Below, in pieces: positions 1 to 5,192 of a stretch of 5,192 bases of DNA (position 1 is the stretch's first letter; every line of letters starts with the position of its first letter). Source of the DNA: Ktedonobacter sp. (GTDB lineage: Bacteria > Chloroflexota > Ktedonobacteria > Ktedonobacterales > Ktedonobacteraceae); the NCBI GenBank assembly GCA_003450555.1, contig DMFQ01000057.1:1-5192 (forward strand). The letters run 5' to 3'. Under the pieces are notes generated by a model. It did not search any database. It worked only from the letters and a program-made list of their open reading frames with translations, and was not told where the DNA came from. The translations under genes were made by a program, and so were the position numbers.

Positions 1-18
1 GCCTGCAGGCAGGTTTTT
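1..18 (+). terminator. Possible end of a terminator at the window edge
   Basis: Bases 1-10 are a perfect palindrome (GCCTGCAGGC), followed by CAGG and a five-base T-run (14-18). CCTG at 2-5 can also pair with CAGG at 10-13, leaving a four-base loop. A GC-rich stem followed by Ts on the plus strand would suit a terminator for a rightward gene lying left of the window and convergent with rtcB. The stem may extend beyond the edge. On the minus strand, where rtcB ends, the trailing T-run is lacking, so this does not clearly end the rtcB transcript. Confidence 0.25.
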
Positions 19-88
19 CTGGTTGTCCAATGAAGAGCACCTCGATTGTTTTCTTGAGCAATGTGTTGTAGCTCTTTTCTATTATAAC

Positions 89-1552
89 CTACCCTTTCAC
101 CACAATCACCGGCTTCAACCGCGCCACCAACTTCGCCAGACCCGCGTTATGCACCACGTTTACCACCTGCTGCGCATCCTTGTAGGCCTGCGGAGCCTCC
201 TCGGTCAGCAGGTTCTTGCTGTGCACGCGCACCGTCACACCTCTGGCATCCAACTGGTTCAGCAAATCCTTGCTGCTCATCGACTTCTTAGCAGTGGTGC
301 GACTCTGACGACGCCCGGCACCATGACAGCAGGAACCGAAGCTCTGCTCCATCGAACCCTGCGCCCCGACCAGCACGAACGAGTAACGGCCCATGTCACC
401 AGGAATCAGGACAGGCTGACCCACCTGGCGATACTTTTCTGGTAACTCGGGGTGACCCGCCGGGAAGGCGCGCGTCGCCCCCTTACGGTGGACACAGACG
501 CGTTGTGCCTGCCCATTGATTTCGTACTCCTCCATCTTGGCGATATTGTGGCAAACGTCGTAGACCAGTGGCACTTCTCTAGCGCGTGCCTTGCGCCCGA
601 AAACGCTGGCGAAGGACTGCCGCACGCCGTGCATCAAGAGTTGGCGATTGGCCCAGGCAAAGTTCGCGCCACATGCCATCGCCGAGAGGTAAGCCTTACC
701 CTCCTCAGACTGCAAGGGCAAGCAGGACAATTGTCGATCTACCAGGTTGAAGCCAAAGTCCTTCTGCTTGGCTTCCGCTAGCTTCACATAGTCTTCGGCG
801 ATCTGGTGTCCAAAACCCCGGCTGCCGCAGTGAATCGTTACGACAACCTGGCCAACCCGCTCTATCCCCAGTGCAGCAGCTGCCTCCTGATCATAGATGT
901 GCTCGACCTTCTGTACTTCACAAAAGTGGTTTCCGGATCCTAAACTGCCGAGTTGCTTCATACCGCGCCGTACCGCTGTCTCAGATACTGTAGCAGGGTT
1001 TGCGCCTGCCAGGCAACCGCCTTCCTCCGTGACCTCCAGGTCTTCGGCAAAACCGTAGCCTTCCTCGATGGTCCATGCCGAACCGCGCTCCATCACACTG
1101 TACATCTCCACGGGGCTGAGATCGCGCATCCCCGCTCCACCAACGCCGGATGGCAGGTGGTTAAAGAGTTCGTCGGCAAGCTTATCAACTTTCCCGCGAA
1201 TTTGCTCGTGTAAGAGGTCTGTCGCCAGCAGGCGCACACCGCAGTTGATGTCAAAACCAATGCCGCCAGGAGATACGACGCCGCTCTCAGCATCGGTCGC
1301 GGCCACGCCTCCCACTGGAAAGCCGTAACCCCAGTGGATATCCGGCATCGCTAATGAATAGCCTACGATGCCTGGCAAGGTCGCCACGTTCGCCACCTGC
1401 TGCAGAGCGTTATCCCCCCGTATCTGCTCTATCAATTCATCGTCGGCATAGACCATTCCAGGCACGTGCATGGCTGCATTGAAACGCTTTGGGATGCGCC
1501 AACGATTGTTGTCTACACGCTCTAAGGGTATCTTTTCCTTCGTGTCGCCCAT
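89..1552 (-). CDS. rtcB: RNA-splicing ligase RtcB (GTP- and Mn-dependent 3'-phosphate/5'-OH RNA ligase)
   Basis: Cytoplasmic RNA ligase that joins 2',3'-cyclic phosphate or 3'-phosphate RNA ends to 5'-OH ends, using GTP and Mn2+; in bacteria it is linked to RNA repair. The 487-residue protein is close to the archaeal enzymes in length and longer than the roughly 400-residue E. coli type. All expected metal and catalytic positions are visible: D101 and C104 in GFDINCGVR, N208-H209 in GSGNHF, H241 in IHCGSRGFGH, H335 in CHN, and H410 in CHGAGR, the histidine that takes GMP in this family, with R414. HRKGATRAF (355-363) is also intact. These positions sit about six residues after their Pyrococcus horikoshii equivalents, as I recall that numbering. 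The ATG start is fixed by an AGGAGG seven bases upstream. It lies 50 bases after the archease gene, its usual activating partner, with no convincing promoter between, so co-transcription is likely. No damage is seen; it should be active. Confidence 0.97.
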   Translation of the reverse strand: MGDTKEKIPLERVDNNRWRIPKRFNAAMHVPGMVYADDELIEQIRGDNALQQVANVATLPGIVGYSLAMPDIHWGYGFPVGGVAATDAESGVVSPGGIGFDINCGVRLLATDLLHEQIRGKVDKLADELFNHLPSGVGGAGMRDLSPVEMYSVMERGSAWTIEEGYGFAEDLEVTEEGGCLAGANPATVSETAVRRGMKQLGSLGSGNHFCEVQKVEHIYDQEAAAALGIERVGQVVVTIHCGSRGFGHQIAEDYVKLAEAKQKDFGFNLVDRQLSCLPLQSEEGKAYLSAMACGANFAWANRQLLMHGVRQSFASVFGRKARAREVPLVYDVCHNIAKMEEYEINGQAQRVCVHRKGATRAFPAGHPELPEKYRQVGQPVLIPGDMGRYSFVLVGAQGSMEQSFGSCCHGAGRRQSRTTAKKSMSSKDLLNQLDARGVTVRVHSKNLLTEEAPQAYKDAQQVVNVVHNAGLAKLVARLKPVIVVKG

Positions 1553-1559
1553 AGGTCTA

Positions 1560-1565
1560 CCTCCT
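1560..1565 (-). promoter_or_regulatory. Strong Shine-Dalgarno site of rtcB
   Basis: The minus strand reads AGGAGG, followed by seven bases and then the ATG of rtcB. This is a full match to the anti-Shine-Dalgarno core at good spacing, and it decides the rtcB start. It is much stronger than the ribosome sites of the two genes upstream in the putative operon, so RtcB could be translated independently and more efficiently than archease. That last point is inference. Confidence 0.85.
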
Positions 1566-1602
1566 GTATTGATATGTTTGAAGTGTTTGCATGGATGCTC
1601 AC

Positions 1603-2028
1603 CTAAATGTCAAAGATGATACGAGCTTTATAGCCCTCGCTCGTATGTTCGACAGCGGCCTCGTGCCACGTTACAGCCTTGATACCACTGCTCAAATCGT
1701 GGCGCTGCACATCGTAGGGTTCCCCAAAAGCGCGGCCTTGCACGCGGGTCTCACTGATGACGTCGATAGCGAATTCTTTGAAGAGGAGGTACTCGGTATC
1801 GAACAACACGATCAACTCGTTGAGCCAGGCAATCAGCAGTGAGACTTCATCATGGCCTGTGACCGCTATCTCTCGACTAACCTGTGTACGCATCTGCTCC
1901 GGGGCTACCATGAGGCTCTCCATGCCTTGAGCGGCATGGATAAACAATTCTGGCAAGGTGTCCCCGTAAGCATGCAGCCCAATATCGGCTGTATGCTCGA
2001 ATACCTCATAGGTTTTTTGCGTCATCAC
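1603..2028 (-). CDS. Archease (RtcB-activating protein)
   Basis: Small cytoplasmic protein of 141 residues, the usual archease length. In the studied systems archease speeds guanylylation of RtcB and lets the ligase turn over many times. Family marks are the N-terminal FEHTADIGL (residues 10-18, with H12 and D15), a central helix LLIAWLNELIVLFDTE (64-79), the IKAVTWHE strand (116-123, with K117 and H122), and the C-terminal RIIFDI ending with a conserved Asp (D140). The first codon is GTG at 2026-2028, directly followed by ATG at 2023-2025. The HTADIGL motif follows closely, so either start gives the full domain. It begins 21 bases after the cbs stop and ends 50 bases before rtcB, an operon-like layout that fits its role as RtcB's partner. 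Function is assigned by motif and neighbour; no oddity is seen in the protein itself. Confidence 0.94.
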   Translation of the reverse strand: MMTQKTYEVFEHTADIGLHAYGDTLPELFIHAAQGMESLMVAPEQMRTQVSREIAVTGHDEVSLLIAWLNELIVLFDTEYLLFKEFAIDVISETRVQGRAFGEPYDVQRHDLSSGIKAVTWHEAAVEHTSEGYKARIIFDI

Positions 2029-2043
2029 TTTTTCATTTTGCCT
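2023..2043 (-). promoter_or_regulatory. Translation start region of archease with a three-codon mini-ORF
   Basis: After the cbs stop the minus strand carries AGG (2041-2043), then a three-codon ORF ATG AAA AAG TGA (2036 down to 2025). Its stop overlaps the second archease start codon as TGATG. The AGG lies 12 bases before the GTG start and 15 before the ATG, longer than ideal, but only 4 before the mini-ORF ATG. The arrangement could allow termination-reinitiation or coupling to cbs translation, or be chance. The bases are seen; the function is inferred. Confidence 0.35.
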
Positions 2044-2049
2044 AAAAAC

Positions 2050-3459
2050 TTATTTCACGCTGCGATTGTGCGCCCAGAACTCTAGCAGATCGCTTTTCGT
2101 CACAATACCCTCCAAAGTAGCGCCATTCATGACGGCCACCGCCGACTGGCCCGAACTGAAGAGGGTGTAGGCTTCCTGCACTAGCGCATCCGCTGGCAAC
2201 TGCGGAAAGGCCGGGCCTTGCAGATCACGTACGGTCGCCGCGGCCAGGGATTCGCCGCTGGCGAAATAGCGCAGCAGCAGGTTCTCGGTGAGGCTTCCTA
2301 CCATGTGACTATCCTCCATCACCGGCGTCTGACTGATGCCGTAGCGGCGCAGCAATTCGACCGCGTCAGCAATAGAATCGGTCGGTCTCACGCTGACGAC
2401 GAGCGGCATGGTTCGCGTGTGGCTGCGGCGATAAGTTAACACATCATGCAAGGTTGGTTCTGCCGTCCCGGTCTGTACCAGCAGATCGTTCTCACGCAGC
2501 CAGGTATCGTTGAATTGTTTGGTCAGATAGCCACGCCCGGTATCGGGTAACAAGACTACGATCACATCATTGGCGGTAAGATGGCGCGCGTACGTGAGGG
2601 CCGCTCCCATAGCGGTCCCAGCGGAACCACCTGTAAGAATGCCTTCTTCACGCGCCAGCCTGCGCGCCCAATAGAATGAGATGCGGTCTTCGATACGGAT
2701 CACTTCATCGATAACAGAGGGATCGTAATTCTTGGGAAATAGCTCCATCCCGATACCTTCGACCTTGTAGGGGCCGGGAGTATCACCAGAGTAAATCGAG
2801 CCAGGAGGGTCGGCGCCAATGATCTTTATCTGTGGATTCTGCTCTTTGAGATAGCGTCCCGTGCCAGAAATGGTGCCCCCTGTGCCGATTCCTGCCACAA
2901 ATGCGGTGATGCGCCCCGCCGTATCGCGCCATATCTCGGGGCCGGTAGTGGCATAGTGCGTCGCGGGATTGGCGGGATTTGAGTATTGATCGGGGCAACA
3001 GGCGCCTGGAATCTCTTCGGCTAGACGATGGGCTACGTTTTTATAGTGTTCTGGAGATTCGTGTGTGACACTGCTGGGGCAGATCACTACCTCAGCTCCA
3101 TACGCTCGCAAGAGGCTGCGCTTCTCCTCGCTCGCTTTATCGGTCATCACAAATATACAGTGATAGCCCTTGATGGCCGCCGCTATGGCCAGCCCATGAC
3201 CCGTATTACCACTGGTCGGTTCAACAATCGTGCCACCTGGACGCAGCAAGCCAAGCTTCTCGCAATAATCAATCATTGCCGGCCCAATACGATCTTTGAC
3301 GCTGCTGCCGGGATTGAACATCTCCATTTTCGCCAATACGAGTGGCTGCACACCACTGGTAACATGGTTGAGGCGCACAAGTGGAGTGTTACCCATCGCG
3401 TCAAGGATGGAGGTATAATAGCGCATCTTGCCCATAGCCGGTTCTGTTTTATCGTTCAT
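2050..3459 (-). CDS. cbs: Cystathionine beta-synthase (PLP enzyme with C-terminal CBS-domain pair)
   Basis: Fold-type II PLP enzyme, expected to condense serine and homocysteine to cystathionine in the cytoplasm, the first step of transsulfuration. The catalytic domain covers about residues 12-325. It shows the PLP-lysine motif NPGSSVKDR (K55), the substrate loop TSGNTG (82-87), the phosphate-binding GTGGT (192-196), a YKVEGIG segment (231-237) typical of CBS rather than plain cysteine synthases, GGSAG (277-281) and LPDTGRGYLTK (304-314). Two CBS domains follow, roughly 337-400 and 408-465, a regulatory (Bateman) module. There is no N-terminal haem-binding extension as in animal enzymes. At 469 residues it matches bacterial CBS. 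The first ATG has a weak AGG nine bases upstream; most relatives begin near MRYY, so M12 is a possible alternative start. A serine- or O-acetylserine-dependent cysteine synthase with CBS domains is the main alternative. No cystathionine lyase gene is in the window. Confidence 0.9.
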   Translation of the reverse strand: MNDKTEPAMGKMRYYTSILDAMGNTPLVRLNHVTSGVQPLVLAKMEMFNPGSSVKDRIGPAMIDYCEKLGLLRPGGTIVEPTSGNTGHGLAIAAAIKGYHCIFVMTDKASEEKRSLLRAYGAEVVICPSSVTHESPEHYKNVAHRLAEEIPGACCPDQYSNPANPATHYATTGPEIWRDTAGRITAFVAGIGTGGTISGTGRYLKEQNPQIKIIGADPPGSIYSGDTPGPYKVEGIGMELFPKNYDPSVIDEVIRIEDRISFYWARRLAREEGILTGGSAGTAMGAALTYARHLTANDVIVVLLPDTGRGYLTKQFNDTWLRENDLLVQTGTAEPTLHDVLTYRRSHTRTMPLVVSVRPTDSIADAVELLRRYGISQTPVMEDSHMVGSLTENLLLRYFASGESLAAATVRDLQGPAFPQLPADALVQEAYTLFSSGQSAVAVMNGATLEGIVTKSDLLEFWAHNRSVK

Positions 3460-3584
3460 TAATTACTGCCTATTTCTCTTGTCTATTGTACAAGGTTATG
3501 CATGGCCACCTTGCCAGCACATGCTTTGACAGCAACAGTATAGCATATGACTATGGCTCAGCTACAGGTATACAAATCAGCCGC
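3460..3584 (-). promoter_or_regulatory. Intergenic region with putative cbs operon promoter and leader
   Basis: This 125-base gap is the only sizeable noncoding stretch. On the minus strand it holds TGCTATACT (3537-3545), a good extended -10 element with hexamer TATACT at 3537-3542. The position 17 bases further upstream has no recognisable -35 box, which is tolerated by extended -10 promoters. Transcription would begin near 3530, giving a leader of about 70 bases. The leader contains an imperfect hairpin at 3500-3524, an 8-bp palindrome TTGTACAA at 3486-3493, and a weak AGG ribosome site at 3469-3471, nine bases before the cbs ATG. No known riboswitch is recognised, and no hairpin plus T-run ends the upstream gene, so some read-through is possible. 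Confidence 0.45.
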
Positions 3585-5192
3585 TCACACCGCTAAAATA
3601 GTAATCTGATCAACGGTTGTAGGAAAGTGATCGGTGCCAAAGGGGAGATGAATCTGTACAGCTTCTACACCTTTCTGTGCGTTGAGATAAACAAGAGCAG
3701 CATCCAGCGTCATCCCTCTGATAGACTGCTTCCATTGGCTGAATTGCTGCGCCGAAAATGAATAGACCCAGACCTCGCGTACTGGCACACTGAGATAAAT
3801 TACTCCGTTCTTCCCTTGCTGAACCACATGAGGGACACCCACTGTGGCTGTACCTCGCTGCTGGTAGCTAGTTCCAAGCGTCTGGCTCGCCTGTTCGTGC
3901 AACAACTGCATGGCAAGTGCTCCAGCAACTGTATGGTTATAGACAATAACGTTGCTTGAGACGGTAACATGAACAGTAACCTGGTTCGCCTGACTTCCTA
4001 CAGGGTTATCCGAAGAGGCGGCTGTAGTATAAACTGGCTGCTGAGCCATAACCTCTCCCGGTGCCATTTTACTCAACAATTGCTTCAGCACCTGCTGCTG
4101 CAACGCTGAACTCAACTGATTACGGACGCCATCGATATCGGATTGGACGACGACATGCACCAGGTGAGCATCGGCTCCTCCCGTGAATTGGTCTGGGTTG
4201 CTGACAAAGAGGCCATGGCAGCATTTTCGCGCGAGGGCATTGACGGGGATATTTCCAGCTGAGCCTGTGTTAAGCACGACGGATGAAGAGGTCATAGTCC
4301 CGTTCTGCCCGTTCTGATGTCCCGGTACTTCTACTGTCTGGGTAGTCTGCACCGACACTCCTAACGTGGTGGTAAAAGTGATGCCGGCAGGTACGGTGAT
4401 AGGCGAATTGCTGCCATTCACAAAAAGCAGGTAACCTCGCGCCTGCACGCCTGGAACGAGGGAAGTACCGTTCGTTGGCACAGTACGGCTGTTCGTCACC
4501 GATCCCGATACTGTACGGTCTGGGATTACCCGCGTGGTCACATCAGATGTGCTGACCTGTGGCGAAGCCGTCAATATATAGGCGTCATTGATGTTTTTTG
4601 CTAGAGGAGTAATGGAGACGGTTGCGGTAGGATCGGCGCCTAACAGGGGTACTCCTACAGGAAAGAGGCTGATTCCCAACAAGCGCGGTGCAACCAGCAA
4701 TGAAAGTAGCACGATCGGTACTAAGACTACCGCCAATATCGATAGCGTAAAACGCTTGCGTCTCCCCTGCTGACCATAAATAGGCTCCGTAGTACGCAGC
4801 CTGTTCTTGCGTATATCATCCGTGTTGCGCTGCCTTCCACGTACAAGAGCCTCATTGGAAGCTGCTCTATGACGTTGTTGCTCTACCAGCAACATCGGAA
4901 CTGGCGCCTCGGGTTGTAGTGGAGTGGAAAGAGGACGGCGGACAGGAGGGAATATCTCCTCCGTTGCAAGGTTGTTGTCGAGTGAGACTATTGGCTCGGC
5001 TGGCGTCTGGACGGCTGCTAAAAAAGCCTGGCGCAACTCCGCAACGCTGCCGAAACGATCTTCAACCCGCTTTGCCATAGCTGTGCGTACTACTTCACTA
5101 AGCTCGACCGGGATAGTAGCATCGTGATCAGAGGGAGATGGAATAGGCGCGAGTCAGCTGCATCTGGATAACCTGTTCCTCGTCAGGATCAT
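3585..5192 (-). CDS. Ser/Thr protein kinase C-terminus with transmembrane segment and baseplate-J-like extracellular domain (partial, frameshifted)
   Basis: Only the 3' part is present. The clean frame runs from 5153 to the TGA at 3585; numbering here starts at the Met at 5078. Upstream in frame, IPVELSEVVRTAMAKRVEDRFGSVAELRQAF matches in style the last helices of a Hanks-type kinase domain, with the conserved Arg of DRF, so that Met is internal and has no ribosome site. A polar linker of about 85 residues follows, then basic RRKR (106-109) and one hydrophobic segment (about 111-135), implying an outside C-terminus. The outer part has a baseplate-J-like region (about 205-305; TVPAGITFTT, NTGSAGNIPVNA, CC...FTGGADA), a helical stretch near 310-340, and a C-terminal IHLPFGTDHFPTTVDQITI segment. 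It is probably a receptor-like kinase sensing something at the envelope, by analogy. The catalytic lobe lies off the window, so kinase activity cannot be judged. The two Cys at 286-287 look like a family feature. Confidence 0.7.
5128..5192 (-). other. Apparent one-base frameshift inside the kinase-like coding sequence
   Basis: From 5190 the minus strand reads DPDEEQVIQMQLTRA and then runs to a TGA at 5128-5130. The downstream frame is closed by a TGA at 5154-5156 and reads LAPIPSPSDHDATIPVEL after it. Removing one base near 5150-5153 would give a smooth QMQLTAPIPSPSD, as expected before the last helices of a kinase C-lobe. This may be a sequencing or assembly error, a real inactivating mutation, or, less likely, recoding. 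The two frames are seen directly; the joined reading is inferred from family pattern. Confidence 0.6.

Noticed and set aside
13..88. AAGAGC/GCTCTT inverted repeat downstream of rtcB as its terminator
   Set aside because: The arms are only six bases, separated by over 30 bases, and no T-run follows on the minus strand.
23..445. Plus-strand open frame of 140 codons opposite the end of rtcB
   Set aside because: Histidine- and leucine-rich shadow of rtcB with no family pattern; rtcB on the other strand is certain.
1093..1293. Minus-strand open frame of 66 codons inside rtcB
   Set aside because: Sits in another frame of the same strand within a strongly conserved part of RtcB; no independent support.
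3028..3462. Plus-strand open frame of 144 codons opposite the 5' part of cbs
   Set aside because: Lies entirely antisense to the well-conserved PLP domain, has no recognisable motif, and is explained as a shadow frame.
3500..3524. Rho-independent terminator for the kinase-like gene
   Set aside because: The hairpin is short and bulged and is not followed by a T-run on either strand.
5076..5078. ATG at 5078 as the true start of the baseplate-J-like protein
   Set aside because: The in-frame sequence before it continues the kinase-like pattern (IPVELSEVVRTA), and no Shine-Dalgarno site precedes it, so it is an internal Met.
3585..5153. Prophage or phage-tail gene, suggested by the baseplate-J-like region
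   Set aside because: The protein has a membrane anchor and a kinase-like N-terminal part, and no other phage gene is nearby; the neighbours are housekeeping genes.

Overview
The window holds one strand of coding sequence: all four genes read leftward (minus strand) and together cover nearly all of it. In transcription order (right to left) they are: the C-terminal part of a membrane-anchored protein whose start resembles the end of a Ser/Thr protein kinase domain; a PLP-dependent cystathionine beta-synthase with a CBS-domain pair; an archease; and the RNA ligase RtcB. No RNA gene, CRISPR array, insertion sequence or phage module is visible. The long plus-strand reading frames are shadows of these four genes.

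The best guess for the source is a Chloroflexota bacterium of the Ktedonobacteria type. This is an inference from protein style: a kinase tail followed by one membrane segment and an extracellular baseplate-J-like domain with a CC...F.GG.DA signature, moderate GC content, and an archaeal-length RtcB paired with archease. No database comparison was possible, so treat it as a moderate-confidence guess.

Layout: 1-88 is downstream of rtcB and holds a 10-bp palindrome followed by a T-run, possibly the end of a terminator. 89-1552 is rtcB, with a perfect AGGAGG ribosome site. A 50-base gap separates it from archease (1603-2028), and 21 bases separate archease from cbs (2050-3459). 3460-3584 is the only sizeable gap (125 bases); it holds an extended -10 promoter-like site and a short leader. 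3585-5192 is the kinase/baseplate-J-like gene, cut by the window edge and apparently broken by a one-base frameshift near 5150.

How the genes work together: cbs, archease and rtcB are spaced like one operon. Archease and RtcB are a known functional pair: archease activates RtcB guanylylation and allows multiple turnover. RtcB joins RNA 2',3'-cyclic-phosphate or 3'-phosphate ends to 5'-OH ends. Cystathionine beta-synthase belongs to transsulfuration and has no established link to RNA repair; its place at the head of this operon may be accidental or may give shared expression. The kinase-like gene is separated from cbs by the putative promoter and is probably its own unit. Nothing here is clearly a new system; the most unusual items are the kinase-membrane-baseplate-J-like architecture with its frameshift, and the cbs-archease-rtcB gene order.
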